64,000 bases of DNA from Burhinus oedicnemus (lineage: Eukaryota > Chordata > Aves > Charadriiformes > Burhinidae), in contig VFFE01007605.1 in the NCBI GenBank assembly GCA_008921705.1, positions 4,513,698 to 4,577,697 of the forward strand. Reading direction: 5' to 3'. Shown here piece after piece: positions 10,819 through 22,735 of the stretch. A model generated the notes under the pieces. That model worked only from the letters and a program-made list of their open reading frames with translations. It was not told the origin of the DNA and searched no databases. Made by a program: the position numbers and the translations under genes. The stretch's first letter is position 1. Every line of letters begins with the position of its first letter.

Positions 10819-13800
10819 GTAAGATTCTTTCAGCAGTGCAGCTGTTTGCTGGACCTAATAATGACCACGTAAAGTGATTAATTTCCAGATGTATGAATTG
10901 AGTTATGCTTGCAGTGTATTACCTGCTTCTCAAATAGGTAAAAGGTCATCCTTTTCCTGAAAAGCAGAATACCCTTTCCCCACTTCATTAAGATTTGCAA
11001 AGCCCTTGCTGTCTCATTCCCATGGGAATGCCAACATGCATTCTAATGCAAACATCTTTTTGATCGAGTTTACAGCCACTTTTTTCCTTTTAAACTCTAG
11101 GGGGAAGGTAATGAATTTGAGGTACTTACTGCTTTGTGATTTAAATACGTGCGCTAAACAGGTTTTATGCTTGCGCAGCCTAATATAGTCCTATAAAAGT
11201 CTAACACTGGCCAGTGGCAGTGTAAAGAATGTCATTCTAGTTCAATTCCATGTTCAATTTCTACTCCATTTTAAGGAGAGCGAAACCTGAGCTCCTTTCG
11301 GGTGATGTAGCTAGCAGTATCTTTTCTTCCCCGTCCATTTCTTCCAACGTGTTCTTGTTTCCTCTAGGTGTCCCCCATTTGTCTGAGCTGTTGGTGACCT
11401 TAAGATGTAGAAGCAGTTCCACACTCATTCAAACATGACCTCCAAAGGTCAGATAGACAAACTGTTTGCATAATCCAGATCTGTAGAGTCTGTCTGGGCA
11501 GTTGTCTAATTGTGTTCTGGTTGACAGTTGACATTGTCTTGTCATTTACATGAAAATACCTTGTATATTCACTTGCTTTACAAGGCCTCTGTACCAGACT
11601 AAGGAAAATGGTTGGCCATTAAACAGTAGTGTGTTTGCTATTGGGATTGAAACAGCTTCACTTAGGTTGAAGTTAGCTGAGGTGCAAACAAAGCTGTTTG
11701 TCCAGACTTATTTGTAGATAGTAGAACAGACATCCTGGTCTTGCTGGAACAGAGTGAGAACAGCAGGAAAACCCAGACCTTCTTATGATAGCTTTTGCCC
11801 TGGATTTTCATTAGAACACGCTTTTTTTTCTCCTTCCTTCTTATGCTGTAGGCATGAAAGCTCACCCAATGCCAGCACTACAGCAGGAGAACGGAAAATA
11901 AGCTCTGGCTCCAGCATCCGCTTAAGGTCACTGTCCGTGGAATCCTCCATCTCCCTTCTTAGAACAAAATACTGATGTGTTCGTGGTCTCTGAATGGTGC
12001 TGGCTTACAAAGCCGCAGAAGGCAGGGGCAAGAGTAGGGATGTTGCCCCAGGGAATGCTGGTCAAGGGAAAATGCTGACTTCTGCAGCAGGGTGGGTTGG
12101 AGTACTTGGTGCTTATTCACAGAGAAATCATTGCATGTCAACTTTCAGAAACACAGATTAGCATTCTGACACTGAAAGGAAAATGAGCTTGATGAACAGG
12201 CACTGTTTAAATGCAGAACTCCTGTCCATCTTTTACTTTTTAAGGTAAAAATAATGCTGTGACCAAAAAATCTGTGCAAAACTTTTGTTCGTCAGTGGTC
12301 TGTTTATGCTGTTCTTGTATCTGCTTTCTGGAGAGCTGTAAAGCAGAAGGCTTGCAGCTTCTCTTGAGTGTTTAGGAAGCATGTTTACGCTGCAGAGTGG
12401 TTCTCAGAAATCCAGCTGGCCCTCAGTGCTCGTGCAGTTGGAACATGAGTTCTGGATGGAGGAGCAACCTGAGCTCGTGTTTGGAGTATTCCTTGAACCT
12501 GCGCAGCTGGAGAGCAGCACCTGTAATATTTAGGCTCTAGAGATTTCAAAACCAGTTAGGATCCAGCAGGTGACTAGTCACAAACAAGCTGCAAGCATTA
12601 ATAGGGCCTGGTTGGCTGAATTATCCCATAAGAAGGGGATAAAAATGTTTGGATGATAGGTTTAATTTCAAATCATCATTTTACCCTCCCTGCCCTTCTC
12701 ATAGCTTCTTGTTCTAGCCTGTCCTGTTAAGGATTATGCTGTCTGCTTATCCAGCTCTTAAAAGGTAGGATCCTTTTTCTCATCAGCTGTGACTCTCTGA
12801 ATGTTACTGTTCCTGATTTTATTTTGTGGTTTGTTTGTTTTTTCTCCTTTTTTTTTTTTGTTTCCTGTTTGCTGGTTTCTTGGCAACAAATAGTGGCAGA
12901 ACTGGAGAGTGCTTAGGAAACATCATGTGATTTATGAGAATGGGCTGTGAGCTGTAAAGCTGACTGTAGTTTGTGTGGTGGGAGGTTTGGCTTCAGGCAG
13001 AATGAAAGCTTTCAAATATAAAGAACTGTTTGCATTTCCTAGAAAATGAAGATTTATGAAAGCAAATACACTGAAGTTCGGCATGCACAGGCATCAGGCC
13101 GCTATTTTATCCTCCAGGTCTTCAGAACAAAGTATCACTTGGGAAAAATTGTTCACCTGACTGCAGGGGTTGCGTAAACTTCATGTTCCCTTTAGCTCAG
13201 GTACAGTTTACAAGATACTGAAGAGATGTATATTTTGTGTTGAGGGACAAGAGTTAAGGGCCCCAAATCAGTGTCCAGCAACTAACTTGCCAAAAGAAAT
13301 ACCACTAACTGAATATGGAAGAGAAATTGATGGGGAATTAAGTTAAAGTAATGGTTGCTTTTGTCTCTTTATTGGTGTGTTGTGCCCTGCTTCTGCTGGA
13401 CCAGCCTGATGTTTTAGGGGGAAAAAAGTATTGTAGGTTGAACTAAGACAGAGTAGAGGATGGTATATTAGACCAGGCTGAAAGAGTTCAGAAAAGTTTA
13501 AAGTAGGGAGTAATTGCACTGTTTTGAAGCCACAATCATAGTTTACTTTTATTAATAACCATTTGCACATACCATGAAGGAGTACACAGTGCCAACAAAA
13601 GGTATTCAGTCTTTAAACACGTTAAAACTTAATTTGACATGCTCAGGTCATGCTGACTTAAAAAATCAAGGGAGGGAGTGATCTTTGTATACAGTTTATT
13701 GTGCTTGCACATTATAGACGTCTGTCAGGCAAAAGTGATTCTTCTAGTTGTGGAAAAAGAAGTCCTCAAATATTGTGAGGTGTCTTGGCAGCTTACAGTT

Positions 13801-15165
13801 GAAACAGTGTCAAAATCAAAAGTATTTCAGCTTTACCTTTTTCATTTGATAATTTTGAGCTGCTATGGTGGATGCTTGTTTCTTTCTTGGTTAAATTTCT
13901 AATTGTTGATAGAGTCACAAATTCAGATAGATATAAAATGTCCTAACAGAAAAAAGAATCTCTGCGGAAAATTTTAAAATCTTGTTAATGTTCTTACTGT
14001 AAGACTGTTAAAAATACCATTAAACTGATGAGTAAGAAGCCTGGGATAAATCCTGAAAAAATACCATCTTTTGCAATAACAAAAATATGACATATCTAGA
14101 AAACTGTTGGCTCTTCAGGCATATAGAGTTGCTTTATCAGAGTTGATGGTTTTAATCAATGGAGCTTGTCCTCTTAAATCGCCTTTTACATATTTTGAAA
14201 AATCTGTCCCTTGTTATTCCTTGTTAGGGGTCTAAATTGAAGTCCTAAATTTAAAAAAAAAAAACAAACCCAAAACTTAAATTCTTTGCTTTTTTACAAT
14301 CTTACCGACCACAAAACTTGTTTGCATGCTTCATGGATTAATATATTTGCATTGTTTATGTGGAAGTGGTTTTATTTTAAGGACCTGGAAAGTTTCATGG
14401 GGAAAGGAGAAGTTTGTTGTCTTTTTGCTTATATTCTTAGAAGAAGATCTCAAAACCAGGCTAGATAATGATGGGGACTCTTCAGTTCATTAGTCAGTTT
14501 GCCTTAGTTTAGATACATTACTGTTAGGTCCAGCATGAGGAATCATTTACTAAATCTGTCCTGCTGTAGTTTAATCTTGTTATTTCTGGCCTTTTCTGCA
14601 GTGGATATGGAAGGCAGTTTATCATTTTTTTTGCTGGTCCTTAAAGACCATTCTTGGTCTTTTAAGACTCTCTTGGTCTTCTGGCCCTTAGGCTAAATAA
14701 AACCTCTACATTTACAGATCACATTTTTCAAATGTCTCATCATCCTTGTTGCTCTCCTCTTGTTTGGGTGCGGTTGGTTTGCATGATCCTCAAGGTGTAC
14801 TGCTCAAAACCGGATGTGAGAACTCTGCCAGTAGTAACATATAAATCGTGAATTAATGCTGTCGCTTTATAATTCAAGTATAAAAGTAACAATCAGCAGT
14901 TGCTTTGTGGAGCCTCAGGCAGAGAAGATTATTACAAATTTCAGCCTGAATTTTAAGTGACTTTAAATTAGGGAGGAGCAACTAGTTTCACAGGTCGTTG
15001 GCTCTTACTGCTTATATGTTTTTAGTTAAAAGCGAGACACCTGTTTCAACTCTGCAGCATATCACAATGCTGATGTATAAGTTGGGGGGGGGTGACTTAT
15101 TTTCACAATAATTCTGCTTGCAGGAAGTTAACATTCCCATGGTTGGTTTGTTTGTTTGTTTCCAG
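10819..15165 (+). other. Intron 5
   Basis: At about 4.35 kb this is the largest intron in the window, with a GTAAGA donor and a TTTCCAG acceptor after TTTG repeats. No mobile element or RNA gene was recognised. Several short open frames are present without product similarity. Confidence 0.85.
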
Positions 15166-15266
15166 CTGCAAGATTTTAATTCCCAGAAGCAACAGACGTA
15201 CACCATTTTGGATCTAATGAAAACCCGAAATATCCTAACTATCACCATTATGTCAATAATTCTTTG
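15166..15266 (+). CDS. SLC22A5: SLC22A5-like exon 6 (about residues 318-351)
   Basis: The exon is 101 nt with acceptor TCCAG and donor GTAAGC. It encodes [22 protein letters not shown], the end of the central intracellular loop, and [11 protein letters not shown] at the start of membrane segment 7. It ends on two bases of the tryptophan equivalent to human W351. The LQD..S.KQQ...ILDL pattern fits OCTN2 better than OCTN1. Confidence 0.95.
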
Positions 15267-18200
15267 GTAAGCAAGTGTGGTTTGGGAGTATGTAAGTGCA
15301 AAAGCAGCAAAACAATTAAAAACTTCTCTTTGAACACTAAGGTATTCTGAAGAGATACAGACAAAACCAGCTCAAAAACCAATGACCTGCTGGCTGAAGC
15401 AACAAAATTCTGGTGACTTAGGTTCTTCATTTCAGTAACAGTCTAGAAACACATCTGGATTGTTACTTCTTTCTGAAGCAGTCAGGCGTATCCTGAACTA
15501 AGCAAGAATCAGATCAGCTGGCAATGATGCATGGGAATCCTGCCTGATACTGGGCCTTGGGGAATCCTCATCTGACTGTAACAAAGTCTGTTAAGAGGAA
15601 TGAGTCATGCCCTGTCCTCCAGTCGGGGAACTGCTGCCCAGGGGTCCAAACACAGCCTGACTTACAGGGAGAATCTTCCTATCCCCTTTGTATTGTCTCT
15701 TAAAAGGGTAAAGCTGGCTTTGAAGTTCTAATCTGAGATTTCCCTAGACTCTCCAGCTAGCTATTCTGTCTACCTGCCATCTTCAGCTTGGGTTTGTGCT
15801 AGCTGAAGCCATGCTTTATACTCAATTTGATTAAACGGTTGTAATTGTCTTTTACTGGAGATCTTAAAGAAGCTCTAATTGCTCAGAAGAGAGAAAATGG
15901 AGAGGGTAACTTATGGCCTACCAGAAGCTATAAAAGTGAGGTTTAATTTAGTGCATGTACCTACAGTGTCCTAACCAAGAAGGTCCCTCAAGTGCTTTGG
16001 AGCTAACTAAGTCTGTTTGCTGCCTTATTGAACAATGTTCCTGCGCTTTAGTGAGGCAGAGCCTTGGAGTTCAGTCCACTGAGCTGTTGGTGCATACAAG
16101 CTGATGTGGCTTTTGAGTTAAAGGATGACTTGGCTAATAATTAAACCAGATTCCTTTGCCCATCACCAAGCACAGTGCTACAAACACACTGAGGAAGGAA
16201 CTTGAGCAGAAAACAGCTCAAAAAAGAAAAGTAATGCTGGTTCTTTGCAGAAATGTCAATACAGTTTCCATATACTGTTGTCTTACCTCTAAGTCCAATT
16301 GTTGACTCTCACCTTTAATTGGAAGTGAGCTACAGCACTGAGACTGCCCTACTTCTAATCTGCATGGAGGAGATCAGTAGCGAGTTCCTAGGCACAGCTG
16401 ATTTTGACAAAGCATCTGAGAGAAACAGTGATGTGACAGTATGTAATTAATTCCATATGCTGAAGGGCTTTTTACCACATTATAAATGAAGTTTTATGAT
16501 AGGCAGGAAGAGTCAAACATGTGCAGCTGACTTACACAATCTTACCTCCTCTTGCAGAAGAGTAATCAGTTGATTCAGGCAATTTTTCCACTATTTTTAC
16601 CTTGCACATCAGTTGCCTGACCTCTTTTTAATTAATTTCCCGAAATATAAAGCATCCTGTGCTCACTCACAGCAATGTTTTCCAAGCCCTAGTACGCCCG
16701 TGGTATATTCTGCATTATGAATTGAAAGATCTCGCAAAAAAAGCAGTTAGGGGTATATCAGCTTTACATATCGCTGAGTATGTTAGTAATTTTGAGTAAC
16801 TAGCCAGGCTTTAAACTAATCCCTTTGCTGGATTTGCATCAGGGAGGAGGAAGTTTGGCTTCTCGTCACCCTGGGATGTGTAAACACCCCTAAAATTTTC
16901 CTAGAAAATGTATAACTGTATCAAGGTTTGCCAATGGGATAAGCTAAGGCAAACTGCTACTGAAAGCGAGTTTCAGCAAGCACAGTTTATTGTATATAAA
17001 AACTCCTAAGAGCACAGGGCTGGGCGTATTGCCCAGCAGCGTGGAAAACACTGCATAACTACTTTTGAGAAGAATAGCTTTAGCTGGCAGGGCACACGCA
17101 GCAGCAGGGGGTTACCCTCAGCTACATGACTTCATACTTTCCCAGGTACACCAGGCAACTTATTTTAAGCAACTGGACCGTGAAGGCTCTTCCCACGTGA
17201 AACGAGGAGGAGGAATAGCTAATCTTTGGTCAATGATCCACTTTGTGCTGTGCAGTGATTTTGCTCCAGGTTTTGTTGTAACATAAATGCTGAAGGAGAT
17301 GAAGTGCTGAGTGCTCTGTGCTTCACCGCTGCACCTGGACACGTCCTGATCCAGTGGCCATTTTGTTTACTTGTTTACCACGTGTTACTTGTTGGTAAAG
17401 CATAACCTTCTCTTCCCAGCATCTCCCAAGACACAACAAGATTTGTCTCCAAGGCTAGTTGTGTTTCCCTTGATCATGTGGAAGCCAGCTCTCATCTGGC
17501 AGTGGCACAATTAAGATAGCAGTGTTCCCAGCCACCAAGCTCTGTCCTGCCACACTGACCAACCCAGACACTGAGCCATGCAAACGTGACTTGGATGCTG
17601 CCCAGCTGGCTTGGGGCATGGCAGAGAAAATCCTGGATTGTTTGGGTCTGCCAGGATGCCATACTCCTCCTCTCTGACTTTGTACACAAAGCATGGAGGG
17701 TAACGACCCAGAAACAATGTTCTCCACCCAGGGCTGTCTTGAAAACATAACGAAAAGCTACTGTAGGCCTCAGCAGCAGTAAAACTCAGTAGTCCAAACT
17801 TCCAGGCTAAGGCTATAGCTGCTAGTTATAGGAACTGCTGTATCAGCGCATTGTGAATGATTATTGCTTACCTCCCGGGGTGACCTGAAATCTGGAGGCA
17901 TACGTGAGAAGTGGTCAGCCTCTCTCCAGCAGCATGACTAGCAGAGACAAATGCAAAGTCTAAAAGTGACAAATACCCAGAGCTTCCTTGCAAGGTCTGA
18001 ATGAGAGCGGGATGGATATTTGCAAAGTCACTCAATGGCATCAGAAAAGAAGTATGACCTCTCTAGCTGCAGGACCATCCAACACCTATGACCATAGGCT
18101 TCTAGGCCCATGCCGCAGCGAGGTTAGCAACAGCTCTGGAGTTACCTAAGTGTGTTAATGCTGAATGGGATATTTTTAATTTTTTTTAAAATGTTTTTTT

Positions 18201-18426
18201 CTTTGAATTCAAGAGCAACTTGAAAGATAAAAAGCATCAGCACTGTTTAATTGTTATCTTGCTGTTTCTGAAGTCAGCACTTTAGCTGCTTCAGAGGTGA
18301 ACGAATCTGGCAGATGCTGAATTTGCCTTACATAGTGATTTCTGTGCTTCAGAGATCTAAAAGAGCTTTGTGGCAATTTCAGGCAGAAGAGAAATTTGCC
18401 TGATTGTGGTGTTCTGCTTCTTTCAG
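15267..18426 (+). other. Intron 6
   Basis: The intron is about 3.2 kb from GTAAGC to TTTCAG. No recognised repeat was seen. A TATATAAAA-like string near 16993-17001 and several short frames at 17065-17750 were examined and not supported as a gene or LTR. Confidence 0.85.
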
Positions 18427-18641
18427 GATGATAATCTCTGTTGGTTATTTTGGACTTTCTCTTGACACACCTAACTTGCATGGAGATGTCTATGTGAACT
18501 GCTTCCTCTCGGCAGTGATTGAAGTTCCAGCCTACATTATTTCCTGGCTGCTGCTTCGAAATCTCCCTCGACGGTATTCAGTGGCTGCTGCGTTGTTCTT
18601 GGGAGGCTGTGTTCTTCTCTTCATTCAGCTGGTGCCTTCAC
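18427..18641 (+). CDS. SLC22A5: SLC22A5-like exon 7 (about residues 351-423)
   Basis: The exon is 215 nt with acceptor TTTCAG. It encodes [20 protein letters not shown] (end of segment 7 and the short outer loop), segment 8 ([19 protein letters not shown]), the RNLPRRYS loop and segment 9 ([13 protein letters not shown]). [12 protein letters not shown] matches OCTN2 rather than OCTN1. The donor GTATGG at 18642 is weak, and the reading frame stays open for about 170 nt into the intron (stop at 18809-18811). Confidence 0.95.
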
Positions 18642-19874
18642 GTATGGAATCGTTAGTTGATCTCAGACATGTATGGCAGGTGAAGTGCAGTACCATGCAC
18701 TGGGCAGATGTGGAGGAAAAGTGTCCTGAGGGGACTAAATACAGATACCCATTCCCTGTCTTTGCCCCTCTTCCGTGGTTCTCGGTGCTGCTGCACAGGG
18801 AGCTCACATAACATGTCAACTCAAATACGTTTGTAAAGGTGGGTCATTGGCGTTGTGGTCTGTTGGGATCAGCTCTGTAGTCCAGTTTTGCCTTAATGTA
18901 CATCCCTGGCAAAGTGCCCTGGGAACGTCCAAGTGTAAAACCAGGACTAGACCAACCAGAATTTGGTAAGCAGAGGTTACCAAGAGGCTGCAGAACTTGC
19001 TTCCCAAACAGCTGTCAATGACTGTGTCTTTATGGCTTGTTTAAACAGTTATATTCAGGGGAGTCATTGTGGAGGCATTTCTCATAAGCAAAGATGCTTG
19101 TACTGAATTGGTGTTGATAGTTAAAATATTGTTTGGCAACTGGAAAGGAGGACAAAATAACATTTATTGGATATCAAACTATATGTATCTTTAGGCCAGT
19201 TAGATTAATAGGGTTACAGACTCGTTACTGATAATGAATATGATGGAGGGGTGTTCTTGCTTAGCACTTGTTTACAAATCAAAGAATAAAAGAGAATGCG
19301 CAAGAACTGCCTTGCTTATTTTATACAGGTAATATGTATGTTACATTCTCTTTTATTTTTTTCCTCCTGTCCTTTCAGTCAATTAGCACTGATACGATCT
19401 GTTTTGATTTTCAAATCTAACTGTCCCAGTTAAAGTCAACCCAGCTTCCTATAATTAAATTATTGACTTGTAGCTAGGAATGTTAATGAGAAACCAGAGC
19501 AGGAAACCAAAAATAGCTTGTAACAAAGTTAAACCTTTGAACACTTTATTAAAAAGGGATATGTGGCATTTTTTGCATTAGCAGAGATCTGGTCCCTGAA
19601 GTCTGAGAGGACCTCTCCAGTTCTTGCTCTCTTCTCCTTATTTTTTGCTTGGCAGGAAGCCCCATCCTCAAGAGGAAATGAAAATGCTGAGTCCTAGTAA
19701 CTTAAAAATAAAATAAAATAAAAAATGTTGCCCATGCTTGTAGATGTGTACAGGGGAAAAAAAGACACCAAATACTGGAATTAATTAGGCAAGAGTTATA
19801 CAAACACAATGGAATTAAGAGATGCCATGAGTTGTCAGAGCTTTATTGAAGTCTTTACTGCATTTTAATTTCAG
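18642..19874 (+). other. Intron 7
   Basis: The intron is about 1.2 kb from GTATGG to TTTCAG. The first part (to 18811) is open in the exon 7 frame. A stronger-looking alternative donor, CAG/GTGAAG, begins at 18680. Confidence 0.85.
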
Positions 19875-20057
19875 ATATTCGTGCGCTATCTATTCTACTG
19901 GTGATGTTGGGGAAATTCGGGATCACATCTGCCTTCTCAATGGTTTATGTTTACACGGCTGAGCTCTACCCAACAGTAGTGAGAAACATGGGAGTTGGAG
20001 CAAGTTCAATGGCCTCTAGACTGGGCAGCATCCTCTCACCTTACTTTGTTTACCTCG
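19875..20057 (+). CDS. SLC22A5: SLC22A5-like exon 8 (about residues 423-484)
   Basis: The exon is 183 nt with donor GTAAGT. It completes a histidine codon split with exon 7, then encodes segment 10 ([19 protein letters not shown]), [15 protein letters not shown] and segment 11 ([12 protein letters not shown]). Residues equivalent to human V446, Y447, E452, S467 and P478, all sites of recalled carnitine-deficiency variants, are unchanged. [13 protein letters not shown] is the OCTN1-like wording, while [10 protein letters not shown] is OCTN2-like. Confidence 0.95.
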
Positions 20058-20571
20058 GTAAGTTAACTAGTCGGTGCGTGTGCACGGGGATGCTGGCGGT
20101 TGGAAAGCAATGCCTTTTACCCAGGAGCAGTGTCCTGCCTCTGTGGGTCATTGGGGCTTTTCTGCTGTTCTCTGTTTCCAGGTCCAGGTGTCTTGTGAAA
20201 GCGCAGGTAACAATGGGGTCTCAACACCTCTGAGAAATGACCATAAAGTAGAGAAATTGTGGTTTGTGCCCTGTTGAAGAGATGCTCTGAAGACTCACAA
20301 TCTTTATTGACTCAATAGGGACAGCTCTTTTAGCTAATGTTTCCCAGTCTCTTGAGTTCCTAAAACCACATTTGTAACAACAGGCTTTGAATGTTAGACT
20401 GTGAGGGGGGGTTGGTTGGTTTGTTTTTTACTGAAAGCATAAATCTTGCATGGATAAAGCCCTGTACGTAGCTGCAAACAGTACGTAGCTGCAAACAGTA
20501 TTGGAGACTTCGAGCTGATGCTGGCTTTTTTCTTTTTCTTTTTTTTTTTTTTTTCCTGGTATTCTGCATAG
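20058..20571 (+). other. Intron 8
   Basis: The intron is 514 bp from GTAAGT to a T-rich tract and GCATAG. It contains a two-copy 17-bp tandem repeat at 20465-20498. Confidence 0.9.
20465..20498. repeat. Perfect two-copy 17-bp tandem repeat
   Basis: The unit TACGTAGCTGCAAACAG occurs at 20465-20481 and again at 20482-20498 with no mismatch, about 75 bp before the exon 9 acceptor. Perfect identity suggests a recent slippage event. Confidence 0.95.
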
Positions 20572-20707
20572 GTGCGTATGATCGATTCCTGCCTTACATC
20601 CTGATGGGGAGCCTGACTGTGCTATCAGGAATTCTGACTTTATTTCTGCCAGAAAGCTATGGTATGCCTCTTCCAGACACAATCGAGCAAATGCTGTTGG
20701 TGAAAGG
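20572..20707 (+). CDS. SLC22A5: SLC22A5-like exon 9 (about residues 484-529)
   Basis: The exon is 136 nt with acceptor CATAG and donor GTAAGT. It encodes [22 protein letters not shown], covering the 11-12 loop and membrane segment 12, then [19 protein letters not shown] at the start of the cytoplasmic tail. [10 protein letters not shown] is OCTN2-like (OCTN1 has NRMLPYI). It ends on two bases of a glycine codon finished in exon 10. Confidence 0.95.
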
Positions 20708-21304
20708 GTAAGTGTCACCTTCTGATCTTAACACATCTGTTCCCTGTTCTGAGGAGTGTCAGAGGGAGGGGCTGGTTTTGGTAGGGTAGTGTAGTTAGTT
20801 AGTGCTCAGTTGAAGATACAAGAGCTTGCCTGGAATCCTAGTCCCTCTTCCCAAGTGTTTATGTTCATATGTACATCTCTCAGCTCCAAATATGTCATTT
20901 TACTCTGAGGACTGAATAAAAGTACATATGAGGAATACATTTGTAAAAGTGTATTGCTTTTTAAATGTGCAGGGACACTTTTTAGGTTATACTCTATCTT
21001 TCTAGGTTCTGAAAGTCATGTAAGGACTGGTAAAGGGCTGAACTCTTCCAATTTAGTTCAACTGACCTAAAAAGGACGTTGACAGCATTTGACCTTTTGC
21101 CACGGCTCTGATTGAAGGTGGTACATAAGCGTACACCTGCTGTAAGAAAGGGACCTGTCCAATAGAAGTCATCAAGATTTTAAAGTTAGGAGGCTCTAAT
21201 GTCAAATAAGGCTCAGGATATCAAAGATTTTTTTTTCTCTGTTCTCTCATCTATTTTTTAAGTTATTTTCTTTTTTCTTTCCCCTTTTTTTTTTTCCCAC
21301 CCAG
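20708..21304 (+). other. Intron 9
   Basis: The intron is about 0.6 kb from GTAAGT to a long pyrimidine tract and CACCCAG. Nothing else was recognised. Confidence 0.9.
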
Positions 21305-21392
21305 ATTAGAATACAGACCTGCATCTAGTAGCACAAGGGATTCCAAGGAGGAAGAAGAAAATGCGGAGATTTTTAAAAGCACAGCTTTTTGA
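21305..21392 (+). CDS. SLC22A5: SLC22A5-like exon 10, C-terminus and stop
   Basis: There are 88 coding nt. It encodes the cytoplasmic tail LEYRPASSSTRDSKEEEE followed by NAEIFKSTAF and TGA at 21390-21392. The final KSTAF equals the human OCTN2 tail, which binds PDZ scaffolds such as PDZK1. The acidic EEEE stretch is not in human OCTN2 and resembles the charged tail region of OCTN1. Confidence 0.93.
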
Positions 21393-22735
21393 TGGAACTC
21401 CTGTGTACTTCCAGGCTGACTAAAAGTTAAATGAACTTTTCTTCTAGAATTCATTGTAGAAAGGGCTAGTGGCAACACTTTGTTTCCTGTAATTTTAACC
21501 TTATTTATTAAACACTGTGTTCCATACATTCTCTTTTTATATGAACATAAATACTGTATAGCCTTCAATGAGATTTTTCAGCCACAGTTGTTTTAATGCA
21601 GTAGTACCATGGAACAGTATCTGATCAATCCTCTGTAACTTTAAGTGTATAGTTCAGCTGAAAGATACTTGAAAATGAGTTCAAGGGCTGGCAGGGTACC
21701 TGGATTCCTCAGTAAACCTTCTCCAGAGCTAATGGACATCAAGAAGTAAAAATTGCCAGAAAAAGCTGCTAATTGGTTTTGATTCCTTTACTTCTGTCTC
21801 TGGACAGGAAACTTATTTATTCTAGTGAAGGTTATGAGAACATGCCTCCCTGTGATCTTACTCAAATGACTTTGCACGTGATGAATTTGTTACCAAATTC
21901 AGAAAGATGCAAAGAAAGATTTTGAGAATGAATTCTAACTTGATATATTTTAACTGAACATAAAGGGTTGTCTTGCACAAAGTATTTGTAGCACTGAAGT
22001 TTTGCTCATAAAATTCACTTGATTCCAATGCTGATTTTCAACTGTACCCGTAGGGTGAAGTTGTTTACATCTGACCCTGGATGCAGCCAGCTTCCAGGCC
22101 GTATTTATTGTAAATGATGCAAAAGGTTTCATCTGTGTGTGCAGGGAGCGGTGTTAGTTTGGGGTTCTTCCCTTTTGATGTGTGGTGAAGTTTTATGTCT
22201 AAGTCGTTTTAATGTCTTCTGTGCAATTTGGATGATGGAAGCAATCGTCCGGTCTTTGTTCTGTGCTTTTCACACATTGCACATACACACGCACACAATT
22301 AATATATTTAGAGATAATTTTTTGTGTTAATCTGTGCCACTGCATTGACCTCATGGTGAAATGTCCTGAGGACAAAACTCAGAATATATTTCTGACTGCT
22401 GGTTCTCAATTCTGAAGTGCCAACTGTACGATTGCTGTGAGGTCTGTTATTTCACTTAACTCGTATAATCAGTGAATTGTTTTCAAATTGTTTAAAAAAA
22501 AAAAAAAATCATCTTGTTGACAGTCTGCCAAGAAATTGTTCCTTGAGTCATGGAAGCACCCTTGGCGTTACCTGTGTTACTTTCCATATGTACAATATAT
22601 ACATACACCCAATCTCGTTTGTGCTATTCTGCTTATACTTTGACAGATGTGAGTGGTGAAAGATTTCTGTCCTGTGGCATTCGTTTGTGTTTTGTTCCAT
22701 CTTGTAGAGACTTAATAAACAGAACCTAAACCTTT
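21393..22735 (+). other. 3' UTR of the SLC22A5-like gene
   Basis: The UTR is about 1.34 kb from the stop codon to just beyond the AATAAA at 22714-22719; the exact cleavage point is inferred. It is AT-rich and carries two exact TTATTTATT nonamers (21501-21509 and 21813-21821) and a TATTTATT (22102-22109), the form of AU-rich destabilising elements. ATTAAA at 21507-21512 could give a short alternative 3' end. Confidence 0.75.
22714..22719 (+). terminator. Polyadenylation signal AATAAA
   Basis: A canonical hexamer lies about 1.3 kb after the stop codon, with TG-rich sequence downstream (22733-22760). It is the first AATAAA that fits a full 3' UTR end. Confidence 0.7.

Larger units (their letters stand above)
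5355..22735 (+). other. SLC22A5: SLC22A5-like (OCTN2) gene, exons 2-10 plus 3' UTR; 5' end off-window
   Basis: This is a major facilitator superfamily transporter of the SLC22 organic cation/carnitine group. The human protein is a plasma-membrane, sodium-dependent high-affinity carnitine transporter that also moves organic cations. Nine exons were joined by hand and their phases are fully consistent. With a 393-nt family-typical exon 1 the protein would be 557 residues, equal to human OCTN2 and longer than OCTN1 (551, from recall). The C-terminus ends KSTAF, the OCTN2-type PDZ-binding tail. Visible hallmarks are the MFS loop 2-3 motif (DKFGRK), the nucleotide-binding-like [14 protein letters not shown], and conserved equivalents of human R169, R282, W283, W351, E452, S467 and P478. 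Several segments resemble OCTN1 (SLC22A4) more closely, so a paralogue mix-up or an ancestral single OCTN is possible. Family assignment is near certain; A5 over A4 is likely. Confidence 0.88.

Noticed and set aside
16985..17340. TATATAAAA-like string and open frames in intron 6, considered as an LTR or nested gene
   Set aside because: No paired repeat, terminal inverted TG/CA, target-site duplication or recognisable product was found.
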